DNA of 64,000 bases from Dugong dugon (Eukaryota > Chordata > Mammalia > Sirenia > Dugongidae). Where the stretch lies: contig CM057482.1 of NCBI GenBank assembly GCA_030035585.1, positions 10,155,001 through 10,219,000 of the forward strand, written 5' to 3'. Positions 21,659-33,364 of the stretch are shown here, in pieces. The notes beneath the pieces are model-generated. The model was not told the DNA's origin. It worked only from the letters and a program-made list of their open reading frames with translations, and ran no database searches. The number at the start of each line of letters is the position of its first letter. Within the stretch, counting starts at the first letter, position 1. The position numbers were made by a program, and so were the translations under genes.

Positions 21659-21927
21659 GTTGTTGTTAGGTGCTGTCGAGTCGGTTCTGACTCATAGTGA
21701 CCCTGTGTGCAACAGCACAAAACACTGCCTGGTCTTGCATTATCCTCATAATCGTTGTTATGCTTGAGCCCATTGTTGGCAGCCACTGTGTCAGTCCATC
21801 TTGTTGAGGGTCTTCCTCTTTTTTGCTGACCCTCTACTCTACCAAACATGATGTCCTTCTCCAGGGACTGGTTCCTCCTGATAGCATGTCCTGAGTATGT
21901 GAGATGAAGTTTCGCCATTCTCGCTAA
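21659..21927 (-). mobile_element. RTE-clade LINE 3' end, antisense
   Basis: Plus-strand text GTTGTTGTTAGGTGCTGTCG, CCCATTGTTGGCAGCCACTG, GATGTCCTTCTCCAGGGACT matches the other four RTE copies in order. It begins immediately after the duplicated target base of the SINE at 21446-21650, so the two insertions are directly adjacent. Confidence 0.88.
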
Positions 21928-22907
21928 ATTCTAGGTTGCCCTTTTAATCTAGAAATTCCTGTCTGGTCATTTTCTTGTTTTCTTTTCCAATTAATTTCCT
22001 TTCCTCCTTTTTCTTTTTGGATGTTGGCCCTACCATACTGCCCTTCTCGATTTCTTATGTTTTTTCCCCCATTTTTCATCACTTGGTCTTTCTGTTTTTT
22101 CTAGGATATAACCTCGACTTTGTCACCAACTTCCTATTTTTTTTTTTAACTCATTTTTTCATAATCTCTTACAATTGTTCCATGGATATAATACCTTGTG
22201 TCCAATTATAGTTTTTGTTTATTTTGTTTTGTTCTGCTCCCTGCATTATCTCTATTTGCTACAGGTTCGTTCTTTGTTTTAGACTCTTCCATGTTAGAAG
22301 GTTTTTATCAAACATCTTGTCATTCTTGACTATCCCCTCATATTTAAAAGTGAGACACAGTCGTCATTTATTACAAACTCTGTTTTCATTGGTGGGGCTT
22401 GTCAGTTGATGATCTTTACTGTAGGAATGATGGAGAGGAGAATTGGCCATTTAGGTGGGGGTCTCCCAGCTGCCAGCATCTGTGAGTATTTTTTCTTAGG
22501 CATGGTGTGGATGCCTACAAAGCCTGTCTGTTCATCATATCCAGAGTAAGCCTTCAGATTTCTGCTAGAATTGTGTTGGTGCAGCAGGAGTGGCCTCTTG
22601 GCTGCACTGGGTGGTGAAGATGGTCTGATTTTATCTTTTAAAGACTTTGAGCTGATCTTCCTGTTTTCAGCCCTACCTTACACTCTCTTTTCAGTAGTAC
22701 CTGATGCCACTAATTTTTGAGCTTTTCCTAGCATCTGAATGTTTTCTAACACATTTCCTCTACCTCCAACAACAGCAGCAGTAACTGAAATCTGATGTAT
22801 GGTTCTGCTTTATTTTTTTTTAATTCTATAGCAAATTGTGAATGCTATTTACTAGGTTAAATTACCCAGCGTTTTTTTGTTTGTTTGCTTGTTTTTTAAT
22901 ATCCCTT
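21928..22907. other. Old T-rich repeat-like intronic sequence
   Basis: A long T-rich, C/T-biased stretch with phrases (GATATAACCTCGACTTTGTC, TCTCCCAGCTGCCAGCATCT) that I associate with old interspersed repeats, but I cannot name the family. No coding frame is supported. Confidence 0.35.
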
Positions 22908-22942
22908 GTCAGAATTGACTCAAGGCAACGGGTTTAGTAGAT
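22908..22942 (+). mobile_element. AfroSINE tail fragment
   Basis: GTCAGAATTGACTCAAGGCA followed by ACGGGTTTAG is the SINE 3' end; the rest is missing. Confidence 0.65.
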
Positions 22943-22999
22943 TTTTTTTGGTATGTAGTAATAAATTAGTTTTATTTCTAAATCTTCTTGACTAGTTTC

Positions 23000-23031
23000 A
23001 TTCTTTCTTTCTTTCTTTTTTTTTTTTTTTT
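23000..23031 (-). repeat. Orphan poly(T) insert with target duplications
   Basis: A 32-bp T-rich run (ATTCTTTCTTTCTTTC then 16 T) is flanked by identical ACTAGTTTC at 22991-22999 and 23032-23040. It has the form of a retrotransposed poly(A) tail on the minus strand with no element body, that is, an extremely 5'-truncated insertion. Confidence 0.65.
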
Positions 23032-23265
23032 ACTAGTTTCTGGTGTAGCTAGCTAGCTACCACCTAATTGGGTGCTCAGTAACCTTAGTTAATGCTCATT
23101 TAACTTTGGCCTCAGCGAACCCTGTGCCAAATATACTCAGTAGATTCAGGCTTGACTGTATTACTTCAGCAATCTGAGTGCTAAATTCTTCTCCCATAAA
23201 CAGTGACTCACAGAGGAGGAGACCATGTGTGTGACTGAATCAGGAGGCTGATTCTGAGTTGTCGT

Positions 23266-24250
23266 TTTTTTGTAGTAACATACATGTAACACAAATTTTG
23301 CCGTTTTATCAATTTTTAAGTGTACAATTCAGCAACACTAATTACATTCATCATGTTGTGCAATCATTACTACTATCTCCAAAATTTTTTCTTCACCCTA
23401 AACAAAAACTCAGTACCCATTTAAGCAATAGCTCCCCAGTTCTTACTTCTACCAGCCCCTGGTAAACACTAATACACTTTTGTCTGTATGCATTTGCTTA
23501 TTCCAGATATTTCATATAAGTGGGATCATATTATATTTGCTCTTTTGTGTATGGCTTATTTCACTAAAGGACCCCTGGTGACGCATTGGTTAAAGCAATT
23601 GACTGCTAACTGAAAAGTCGGCAGTTCGAAACCACCAGAGGCTCTGCGGGAGAAAGATGTGGCAGTCTTCTTCCATAGAGATTTACAGCCTTGGAAACCC
23701 TATGAGTTTGCTGTGAGTTGGAATCGATTTGACAGCAGTGGGCGGTGGTGGTATTTCACCTAGAGTAATGCTTTCAAGATTCATCCGTGTTGTAGCATGT
23801 TTCAGAAGTTCTCAGTTCTCTTTATGGCTGAATATTCAGTTGTACGGCTATAGCACATTTTATTTATCCATTTATCTGTTGATGGATGATTGGGTTGTTT
23901 CCATCTTTTGGCTGTTGTGAGTAATGCTGCAATGAACACTGGTGTACAAGTACCTGTTTATGTTCCTGCTTACAAGTCTTTTGGCTACAGACCTAGGAGT
24001 GGAATTGCTGGGTCATACAATAATACTGTGTTTAACTTTTTGATGACCCACCAAACTGTTTTCCACAATGACTGCACCATTGTACATTCCCACCAGCAAT
24101 GAATAGGAGTTCTAGTTTCTCCACATCCTCCCTGACACTTATTTTTTTCCTTTTTTCTGATAATAGTCATTCTTTTGGTTATGAAAGGTGTCTCCTTGTG
24201 TTTTTGATTTGTGTTTCCCTAAGGACTAATGACACTGAGCATCTTTTCAT
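23266..24250 (-). mobile_element. L1M LINE 3' part, antisense, split by a SINE
   Basis: Antisense 3' UTR (TGCAATCATTACTACTATC, AGCAATAGCTCCCCAGTTC) leading into ORF2. Near 23985-24170 the minus strand reads [12 protein letters not shown] and similar L1 C-terminal signatures. The SINE at 23567-23751 interrupts it. Frameshifts are present. Confidence 0.85.
23567..23751 (+). mobile_element. AfroSINE, sense
   Basis: Head AGGACCCCTGGTGACGCATT, body GGGAGAAAGATGTGGCAGTC. The tail is slightly shortened (TATGAGTTTGCTGTGAGTTG, lacking the usual GGGGCAGTTCTACTCTG segment). A short duplication TATTTCAC flanks it. Confidence 0.9.
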
Positions 24251-25914
24251 GAAATATGTTCTTAATTGCGATAATGAACAAGATGAAATGCACTTTGTTA
24301 AGTCAAGTTACTGATGATCTTGTTAAATTTTCAGAGAAGTTAATTCCCTAGGAAGACAATAAGCACAGATCATCTTGAGGGGTGCTGGTGGTCTTCTGTG
24401 TGACCTACCTACTTCCACTAGTCCTCACCATCTTTGATTTCTTAATTTTAGTTGGCTTAAGGAAAGAAGAGGAAGGAGGAGAAGGGAGATAAGGAAGAAC
24501 TTGAGCTGATAATAGGTATCTGCAACATTTTTTTAATATATCCTTTAAAGGAATGCTGGTTAGAATGACAACTATTACAATATTAGAACAGAACTAAAGG
24601 CAGTAGAAATCTTTAGTTTAGTAAAAGGGAAATAGTTTATTAGACCCCATTTAATGCTTTTTCATTACTTGTCTCTAATTTTAACCTTTTCCCATGTGTT
24701 GCTGGCAGACTGGCAACTCTAATTGGCAACCTATGGCTCTTCTCTTTCATCTCCAGAATAGAGATGTTTGCCTTCAAGATAATAATTTCTTTCCTTTATA
24801 GCTTTTCTTCCTATGAGTTATTATCTCTGCCTGTTGCTTTCTAGAAGAGGTTCCAGATTGAGAATGCTTTGCTGTTTATTTATATTTTAGGAGATGCTAC
24901 TCTACAGAACAGAGGATGATATAATTTAACTTACAAGATGGCAAAGACTAAAGGAATTATTTTCATCTTTCAGAGCAGCTGAAGGAAATTGCAGCCTATT
25001 GTTCTCTAAAGTGTATCTTGTCACACACTAGTTGTTGAAATCTCAGCTTTATCATTGTACATTTCGGTGTCCTAAGAGGTCAGGGGAAGAAATCCTGTCT
25101 TACCATCTTCCCTTATACATGGAGTGGCTCTTACATAGATAAATGAGACTGTGTGTGTTCTGTCAGTATCGTATCTTCAGCACCTAGCACAGTGCCTGCC
25201 TGTAGTAGAGCTTTGGTAGATTGTATGGCGTGAATGCTGAAATGACTACTGATTTTGGGACATTGGTTCAGAAGCCTTAATAAAAGGGATGAAACATTGA
25301 GTTTCTGGAAAATTGTGAGATATTTTCCTGCATTGTGGAGAGATTCGTAAAAGCTGTCTCAACTAAATTAGATTCTCAAAGTCCTTACTTTATTCTTGCA
25401 TTCAGAAAAAAGTATTCAATGAGTACAACATGATTGTTGTAACTGGTGTCACTGAATTATATACATGAAAAATGTTGAATGGGCAAATGTTGTGTTGTCT
25501 GTATTTTTACAATACGAAATACATTTATTGAGTACCTCCCATGATCAGACACTGTGCTAGACCCTGCGGAAGAGTTTTGAAGGCGACGTTTACCACCCCC
25601 TCCTTCATGGAATTTACAGTTTATTGTGAGAGGGAGACATTACAAAAACAGTCATTTTGCATGAGGTAAATGCTACTAAGTGAAATTATACCTGTTAGAT
25701 ACTGTGGAAATGGACTCTCTATCATAATTTTTCTGAAAACTAATGTGGTTAGTAGAATCTCTTTACTACTTACAGAGGTTATCAGGAAAACTTGGCGTGT
25801 TTCCTCATTGTAGCCATGTGTAGGCACCAGATAATAATGAATATTTTGCCTCCAGTTTAATTTCTTTCTTAGTTTTAAACTGTGAAATCTATCTTGTACA
25901 GTTTCAAGAATAAT
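24251..25914. other. Largely unique intronic sequence with two old repeat ends
   Basis: No exon is supported. 25165-25230 resembles an L2 3' end (CAGCACCTAGCACAGTGCCT). 25515-25640 resembles the common old-repeat text around ATTTATTGAGTACCTCCCAT and ACACTGTGCTAGACCC (MIR or L2 type). An antisense 139-codon frame at 25621-26040 overlaps this and the next L1 and shows no domain that I recognise. Confidence 0.4.
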
Positions 25915-26640
25915 AATAAAAAGAACACTTGTACCCACCACCCGCCTTAGGAAATAAAGCCTTAGCAGCACTGGAGGTTCGGAATCTCCTGTGTGCCCCT
26001 TCCCCCATTGCACTCTCTCTCCTCCCTCCCTGTCTGCCATTTTATATTAATCATTTTCTTGTTTATCTTTATATTTTTCTATTTCTCTGTATCTCTAAGC
26101 AGTTTTCAAAGTTTTGCCTAATTTTTTTCTTTATTTAAATGGAATCACACTGTCGTATCTTTCTCTGTGATGCTTTTTCCTTGTTGCTGAGATTCACCGA
26201 TGTTGATATGTGCAATGTAGCTATTTTCACTTCTTTTGTTGTTCTATTCTGTGAATATATGAAAATATGTATCATTCATACTCCTGTTGATGAGCATTTG
26301 GGTTGTTTCTAGCATTTTTGCTATTACAAACGTTGCTGCTATGAGCATTGTTTTTTATGTCTGATGTACATGTGCACATGTACAGGGGTTGCTGCAGGGT
26401 GCAAACCTAGGAGTAGAGTTGTTGGTGGTAGGGTGTGTACGTGGTCTACTTTACTAGGTAAGGCCAAACAGTTTTCCATAGTGGCTGTAGCAGTGGATTT
26501 TCTTTGTTTCCTCAGTACTTGATATTGTCGATTTTAAAGATTTTGCCAGTATGGCAGGTGCATAATACTGGGCGTCTTACGTATGGCCGGTAATGTGATT
26601 AATGACATTGTGAGCACCTATTAATATATTGTGTGCTCAA
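25915..26640 (-). mobile_element. Old L1M LINE 3' part, antisense
   Basis: Landmarks AACACTTGTACCCACCACCC, CTCCTGTTGATGAGCATTTG, GGGTTGTTTCTAGCATTTTT and GCTATTACAAACGTTGCTGC fit an old antisense L1M end. Strongly diverged. Confidence 0.65.
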
Positions 26641-27947
26641 GTCTATCTTTCCTTCCTCTTACCCTCATTCTTTAAAAGAAACAAACCCAAAAATACAGGG
26701 ATGGGAGTATAAACTACTCAGGGTGTATCTCGAGGTTTATATAGTACAGTGTATGGCTTCCTCTGAGTGCTGTGAAACAAGGACAATGTAATGAAATCCC
26801 TTCTGAATGGAAAGTTCTAGTCCTGTTAGGGTAGTAATGAAATAACTTGGTATTTTGCCACATGGCTTGCAGTACTGTATATAGTGAAATGAGAACTTCT
26901 TGGAATGTGACTTCATTTTTTTTTTCTTCTTTCTGTGGGAGATTAGACAAAACCTTAGCTTGAGGGAGAACAGATATATCTGCATTGGGTCTGTTTGTGT
27001 TATCATAATTAGTATGGTACAGAGTGGTGCACAGTGTAAAACTTTACCAAGAGTTTCTGTTTAGACCAGTAGAATTAATTGAATGTTGATTGAGGGTATG
27101 AGGTAGACAATGAGGTTAAAAGACATGTTTCTGTCATGTGTACTTATTAGAATTGCAAAGTAATATTTCTCTTCTGTACTGGTCTCTTCATTCTTATAGT
27201 TGTGACTTGGTTTATTTAGCTCCTTGCTGGTTCTTAATGAGTGTGCTTGCTTTCTTACCCTAATCTTTTACTCTGTCAGACCGATGTAGCTTTGTGGCTA
27301 GAAGTCCATAGAATCTCTTCCAGCAACCTGAGCAAAACCTACAAAGAAGAGGAGGGAAAAAAAAGACCATCTTTAGAATTAGGCTCTGGAACACTGGAGA
27401 TGTGAAAATCATACCAAAATAGGCCATTTTAATATTTATAGATTGAAAGACAATATCTCATTGCCTGAGGGATAAATGCATCTGAACTATTTTACCATTT
27501 ATTATATTAGAAATACACATGTCTCTGTGGAGCTCAGATATATTGTCATTCTGCCCATACCTGATGTCAGTCCAGGGCCATTATGGTTTAGGTGCTGTGC
27601 TGCCTCTATCTCATTCATATCATTTTGAAGAGGTTCCTGGTTGTCAGTGTTTTATTTTTATACTGAAAATGCTTGTCTGAACATAGAAGTTCTCATTTTG
27701 ATGGATACCCTGATAACAAAACTCAGGTTAATAGCTGCCCCCATACAGTCACACCAGTTTGGATTTATGGAAGGTTAGAATTTATAAGAGAGAGTAAAGT
27801 CCTAACGTTTTGTTTATCAGATAAGGAAACTCAGGCCGAGGGAGCTAAAGTGACCACAGCTAATGTCTAGAAATCTTGAGGCTGCTAGAAAACTGAGTAA
27901 TAGGAGCCAGGAAAGCTTCCTCTGCAGAAGAATTAAGGTCTTGCTGT
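26641..27947. other. Unassigned intronic sequence
   Basis: About 1.3 kb without recognisable repeats or coding frames. Candidate unique or very old sequence. Confidence 0.4.
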
Positions 27948-27998
27948 AGGGTCCTTATGAGTCGGGATTGACTTGAAGGCAGTGGGTTTGGGTTGGGT
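27948..27998 (+). mobile_element. AfroSINE tail fragment
   Basis: TAGGGTCCTTATGAGTCGGG, then TTGACTTGAAGGCAGTGGGT and a TTGGGTTGGG end. Head and body absent. Confidence 0.7.
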
Positions 27999-28737
27999 GT
28001 TGTAGGGGGAGGGGAAGAGCAGATTGAGGGAAACCTCCCAGATCTTTTTAAAGACAACTAAAGTATTTGTGCTGTAGGCATTTCCCCCCTATTAGAAGCT
28101 GTTCCACCCATTTGTGTTTCCAAAGGTTCTTTCTCAGGCAGGTGATTAACCAACTGCCTCATTAAAGTGGAGATTAAGTGCTTTCCGTCCAACTCCTTAG
28201 TGAATTATAGGATTATTACTTACTTGTCACCTGCTGACCAGTTTTATTTGCTTTAGGGAGACTGTATGCTCTTGGATTATTCAGTTTGTTCTACAAGAAG
28301 GGGAAGGTTGTAGAGACTACTAGAGATTACGACAACCTCTTTCTCAGTCTTGATAGTGCAACATGGACAATGTTTTAGCTACCCGGGTAGGGCAGGTGGT
28401 TTAACTACACATCAGAATGTCATTTTGGCATTTTCTCTCCTGGGTTCGTCTTTCTTGGCTTGCTCATATAAACACAAGCAGGTTCTATTTTGGCTTTTCT
28501 GATGGAGCCCGGTGCAGAGTAGTACAAGAATTATGCAAGGTGCACCGGCCTTATGTGTACATGTTCCAATCTGAAGTAAGGATGGGCTGGAAAAGGGGAA
28601 AAACTCTTATGTTTTTTAACTGATGATTTAGTAGACAACTCCTGACCTGAAAAGAGCTGCTGAGATCTGGTTTGTGAACATTCCAATCTTTTTGTTCAGG
28701 GATAGAGGTCAGTGTATGAGACCCCTTTGGGGGATCT
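27999..28737. other. Unassigned intronic sequence
   Basis: About 740 bp with no gene or repeat recognised. It lies between a SINE tail and a full SINE. Confidence 0.4.
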
Positions 28738-28931
28738 GTAAAACCCACTGCTGTCAAGTCTCATAGCAACCCTATAGGACAGAGTAGAACTGCCTCATAG
28801 GGCTTCCAAGGCTATGAATCTTTACGGAGGCAGACTGCCACAGCTTTCTCCCACAGCGCAGCTGGTGGGTTTGAACCATGACCTTTCAGTTAGCAGGTGA
28901 ACGCTTTAATGACTGCACCACCAGGGCTCCT
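28738..28931 (-). mobile_element. AfroSINE, full length, antisense
   Basis: The minus strand begins AGGAGCCCTGGTGGTGCAGT and carries the GGGAGAAAGCTGTGGCAGTC body. A GGGGATC repeat lies on each side. A sense SINE fragment 175 bp downstream (29107) makes an inverted pair that could fold as RNA. Confidence 0.92.
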
Positions 28932-28954
28932 AGGGGATCCCTAGGGCACATTTA

Positions 28955-29105
28955 ATAATATTAACTGTAGCAGCAGCAGCAGCATTTAACATTTATTAGA
29001 CTATATACTAGGCAACAATGCTATATACTTTCTACGTAGTATTTCTTTTAATTTTTGCAGTAGCTCTGTGCACCGGTACTAGTATAATTTCCATTTTATT
29101 AATGG
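28955..29105 (+). mobile_element. MIR SINE, 5' part
   Basis: GTAGCAGCAGCAGCAGCATT, then AACATTTATTAGACTATATA and AGTATAATTTCCATTTTATT follow the MIR order. The 3' part is found again at about 29567-29660, beyond a SINE and an RTE. Confidence 0.75.
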
Positions 29106-29106
29106 G

Positions 29107-29240
29107 AAAGGAGCTCTGTGGCACAGTGGTTAAATGCTTGGCTGCTAACGGAAAGATTGGCAGTTCGAATCCACCAGCCACTCCGAGGGAGAAAGATGTG
29201 GCAGTCTGCTTCCATAAACGTTACATCCTTGCAAACTCTA
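29107..29240 (+). mobile_element. AfroSINE, 3'-truncated, sense
   Basis: Head GGAGCTCTGTGGCACAGTGG and an intact-looking B box (GCAGTTCGAATCCACC), but the copy stops at GCAAACTCTATATTA, where an RTE begins. The SINE tail is therefore missing or replaced by the RTE 3' end, which shares that tail sequence. Confidence 0.85.
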
Positions 29241-29560
29241 TATTATTTTTGTTGTTGTTGTTGTTAGGTGCCGTCAAGTCAGTTCCAACTCATAGCGGCC
29301 CTGTGTACAACAGAACGAAACACTGCCTAGTCCTGCGCCATCCTCACAATTGTTGTTATGCCTAAGCCCATTGTTGCAGCCACTGTGTCAATCCATCTTA
29401 TTGAGGGTCTTCCTCTTTTTCACTGACCCTCTACTTTACCAAGCATGATGTTCTTCTCCAGGGACTGGTCCCTCCTCATAACATGTCCAAAGTATGTGAG
29501 ATGTAGTCTCACCATCCTTCCTTCTAAGGAGCATTCTGGTTGTACTTCTTCCAGGACAGA
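29241..29560 (-). mobile_element. RTE-clade LINE 3' end, antisense
   Basis: GTTGTTGTTGTTGTTAGGTG, CGTCAAGTCAGTTCCAACTC, GTCAATCCATCTTATTGAGG, GGAGCATTCTGGTTGTACTT. Same order as other copies. Joined head-on to the truncated sense SINE at 29107-29240. Confidence 0.88.
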
Positions 29561-29660
29561 AGAACTCTTGGGATGGTTTAAAGAAGTTAAATGACTTGCC
29601 TAAAGTTGCACAGCCAATAGTGAAGAATCTATTTGAACCCAAGTTGGCTGTCTTCAAATT
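29561..29660 (+). mobile_element. MIR SINE, 3' part
   Basis: TTAAATGACTTGCCTAAAGT, then TGCACAGCCAATAGTGAAGA continues the MIR begun at 28955. The intervening SINE and RTE entered an existing MIR. Confidence 0.75.
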
Positions 29661-30491
29661 TCAGTTCTCCTCATCTTTATCGCCTCCCTTCATCTTCACC
29701 CTTTACCACTGTTTGAAGTCTTTCCTTATCTCATCCATTCTTAAACTGAAACCCTTCTCTAACCCTTCCTAAAATAGTCCACAGCTATGTAAATTTTCAA
29801 GGATATTCTTTTATGTGAGAGTTTCCTTTTACAAGGTTAAAAATATAAATAAAATGGCTAAGAAATTTTACTTATTAGAAGCAAACTCAGACACTAAAGA
29901 GGTGTGTTCATTACAGAGATATGGCAGGAAAAGCTCTATCCTTTTAGAGACCTCTTGATATGGTGTTCATAGGTAAGTGGCTCAGAACTGAGATCAGTTA
30001 ATGCTGATAAATTTGGTTCTTTGTGCCACATAATTTTATTCCAGTTACTTTTTTTTTCTCTATTGTGACTTTTTGACCAATAACTTTTGAAATGTGGTAT
30101 GTTTGATCGTACTGGTTGTGGTAAAAGCTGAAACACCATTCTAGTTTGCTAGAAAGTGGAAGAGCTGAATTTGGGCTGGTCTGCCAGAGAAATCAGAAAT
30201 AGGAAGAAAAAGCCCATGCTGCACTTGACCCCCATTTAACTTATGAACTTAAATCTTTCCTGGCTGCCAACTACTCCCTGATTAGGAATCTCAGCTCCCA
30301 ACCTGCACTCTAGGAAATCTAGCCTTTTATTGTCCTGCCTTAAGGATTCAAACTCTGCCCAGGGTTCAGGCTGTCGGGCTTCAGGCTCTACTTTATTTGA
30401 ATAGCACGCATGGGTAAATATGAGGTCATGCATATGGGAGTGAGGGCATGGGATAAACTGAACTATATCACAGTTTAAGAGGCTTGAATTC
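29661..30491. other. Unassigned intronic sequence
   Basis: About 830 bp with no supported gene or repeat family. Confidence 0.4.
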
Positions 30492-30801
30492 AGGGTGCTG
30501 GCTCGAAAGGGGAAGCTTTCTCTCGCTGTCAGCTCTGGAGGAAGGTCCTTATCTCTTCAGCTTCTGCTTCCTGCTTCCTTGGAGATCTCCATGTGTGTTG
30601 GCATCTGTCGTACTCCATCTCTCTCTACTGGCTTGTTTAATCTCTTTTTGTATCTCAAAAGATTGACTCAAGATACAGCCTACACTAATCCTGCCTCATT
30701 AACATAACAAAGACAACCCGATTCCAAATGAGATTATAACCACAGACAGAGATTAGGATTTACAACACATATTTTTTGGGAACATAATTCAATCCATGAC
30801 A
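30492..30801 (-). mobile_element. MaLR-type LTR, 5'-incomplete, antisense
   Basis: Plus-strand text TCAGCTCTGGAGGAAGGTCC, TCTCAAAAGATTGACTCAAG and the end AATTCAATCCATGACA is the reverse complement of the type of LTR found complete at 37574-38085. It is an older, diverged relative and holds no coding sequence. Confidence 0.7.
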
Positions 30802-30810
30802 ATACCCATC

Positions 30811-30857
30811 TGTAATGAGTCAGAATCGACTCAGTAGCAACTAACAACAGCAACAAA
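30811..30857 (+). mobile_element. AfroSINE tail fragment
   Basis: TAATGAGTCAGAATCGACTC, then AACTAACAACAGCAACAAAG. It lies directly beside the LTR end. Confidence 0.7.
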
Positions 30858-32097
30858 GGGAATTGGTCAAATAATTTATGGTTTATTCATTCAAAAGAAT
30901 ACTATTTAAACATCTTAAATTATATTTTAAATTAATGACTAATTGACACAGAAAAATATTTGTGATACAGTGAAATTCTGCTAATCTAGTTTTTTGTAAT
31001 CTGAAAATTCTAGTTGGTCTTCAAGAAAGTTCCCATATTCAAGAGTAATCCAGAATGTTCTGATGATCCAGTATCTATAGTTTTCTTACTAACCATGACT
31101 TATTCCTGTAGTAAAATTGAGCGAATAAGAAGAATTGGTGTTTGCTGTCTCACCATATTAATACTTCTGTGGTGGAACTCTGTCACTATAATTCAAGCAT
31201 TATGTTTGAGAAAGATGCAAAAATTCAATACTTTCAAGAACAGGAGAGGTTTGAAGGGTTTTATATTATAAGTGTGTTAAGGATGAAGCGCGCTTCCCCC
31301 TCCAAAGGAAGAAGAAAAAAAAAAAAGAAATATTCAGTCAGCAGCTTATTTTGGGAGAAATAAAGGAATAGACTGATGCCAAACCCATTCCCATAGCCAT
31401 AGGGCTGGTGGGGCACTGTGGTTGCCCATCTCACTAGGAACACATAGACTGGGAGAGGGGCAGTTGCTGATAGGAAAGAGGGATGCTGGGCAAACAAAAG
31501 CTACATGTGCAGTATAGTTTTAAAAATTAAAACCGGAAAAGGCAAAGATTTGAAGATGAGATATGGTCAAATATTTATAAAAATTGTAAGGGACGTGGGC
31601 TTTTAAACTCTAGAAGCTGGTTCAGTCAGAATGAATCTCAGGATTTTTCTTAGAGCGGTTAGAAAAGAACCTTTCTCTTTCCGCTGGGCTTGAAGTTATG
31701 AGCCTCTAAAGCTCGTACTGCTGCAGCCACCTTGCTACCCAGTAGGAGAGCCTGTCTGAAAATGGAGCTGGACCATAGAAAGCAGAGCCAAGAGAGAGAG
31801 GGATAGAAATGGCCCCCTATGATATTGTTAGAGCCCCTACATTGCCCATGACGGATTTGGACTTTTTCTATTTACATGAGAGCTGCTAAATTCCGTTTTT
31901 GCTTAAGCAAGTTTGGCTGTGGTTTTTCTATCACTTGTAACTGAAGGAGTCCGGCAACTGTTTCATAAGGTTGAAATGACTGCCTAAACTTATACTTCTA
32001 AATGGTGGAAAACTGGGACAAAAACCTGGTCCTACTATCTCCTTTTTACTCCAATATAAATCAGTTTAGGTGGGGTTGGGGTAAAGTCTGTGATGGG
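30858..32097. other. Unassigned intronic sequence
   Basis: About 1.2 kb, AT-rich at first, with an A-run near 31313-31328. No gene or named repeat. Frames of 70-85 codons around 31014-31363 have no domain that I recognise. Confidence 0.4.
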
Positions 32098-32102
32098 TTT
32101 AT

Positions 32103-33336
32103 TGTTTTTGTTAGGTGCACTCAAGTCGGTTTCAGCTCATAGCGATCCTGCGTACAACTGAGCGAAACGCTGCCTGGTCCTGTACCATCCTCATGATCGT
32201 TGTTACCCTTGAGCTCATTGTTGCAGCCACTGTGTCAGTCCATCTCATTGAGGGTCTTCCTGTCCTTCACTGACCCTCCACTTTACCAAGCATGATGTCC
32301 TTCTCTAGGGACTGGTCCCTCCTGATAACATGTCCAAAGTATGTGAGACGAAATCTCGCCATCCTCGCTTCTAAGGAGCATTCTGGCTGTACTTCTTCCA
32401 AGACAGATTTGTTTGTTCTTTTGGCAGTTCATGGTATATTCAACATTCTTTGCCAGCACCATAACTCAAAGGTATCGATTCTTCTGTCTTCCTCATTAAT
32501 TGTCCAGCTTTCACATGCGCATGAGGCAATTGAAAACACCCTGGCTTGGGTACCTCGCACCTTAGTCTTCAAGGTGACATCTTTGCTTTTTAACACTTTA
32601 AAGAGGTCTTTTGCAACAGTTTTGCCCAGTGCAGTGCATCAGTTGATTTCTTGACTGCTGCTGCCATGGGCGTTGATTGCGGATCCAAGTAAAATGAAAT
32701 CCTTAGCAACTTCAATTTTTTCTCTGTTTATCATGATGTTGCTTATTGGTTCAGTTGTGAGGCTTTTTGTTTTCTTTATGTTGAGGTGTAATCCATACTG
32801 AAGGCTATAGTCTTTGATCTTCATCAGTAAGTGCTTCAAATCCTCTTCCCTTTCAGCAAGCAAGGTTGTGCCATCTGCATATTGCAGGTTGTTAATGAGA
32901 CTTCCACCAATCCTGATGCCATGTTCTTCATATAGCCCAGCTTCTCAGATTATTTGCTCAGCATACAGATTGAATAAGTATGGTGAAAGGATACAACTCC
33001 TGGGGCACACCTGTCCTGACTTTAAGCCATGCAGTATCCCCTTATTCTCTTCAAACAACTGCCTCTTGATCTGTGTACAAGTTCCTCATGAGCACAATTA
33101 AGTGTTCTGCAATTCCCATTCTTCACAATGTTATCCATAAGTTGTTACGATCCACGCAGTCAAATGCCTTTGCATAGCCAGTAAAACACGGGTAAACATC
33201 TTTCTGGTATTCTTTGTTTTCAGCAATGATAATCCCTGGTTCCATGTCCTCTTCTGAGTCCAGTTTGAATTTCTGGCAGTTCCATATTGATTTACTGCTG
33301 CAACTGCTTTTGAATGATTGTCAGCAAAATTTTGAA
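32103..33336 (-). mobile_element. RTE-clade LINE with part of the RT domain, antisense
   Basis: The longest RTE copy here, about 1.2 kb. From its 3' end it reads tail, 3' UTR (AGCATGATGTCCTTCTCTAG) and then the end of the ORF. The minus-strand segment 32639-32863 keeps the frame (LAEREEDLKHLLMKIKDYSL and IEVAKDFILLGSAINAHGSS), which matches the RTE/BovB type RT region just after the catalytic box. Further upstream text includes matches to the FDC.KAFD-type region (ATGCCTTTGCATAGCCAGTA) with breaks. 5'-truncated and inactive. RTE elements of this type are the likely mobilising partner of AfroSINE. Confidence 0.88.
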
Positions 33337-33364
33337 GGGCTTAGGGATGCCATTTAAGATGAAC

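Noticed and set aside
29107-29180. tRNA-like sequence with A and B boxes
   Set aside because: It is the head of an AfroSINE (B box CAGTTCGAATCC) followed by a SINE body; not an independent tRNA gene. The same applies to the other SINE heads.
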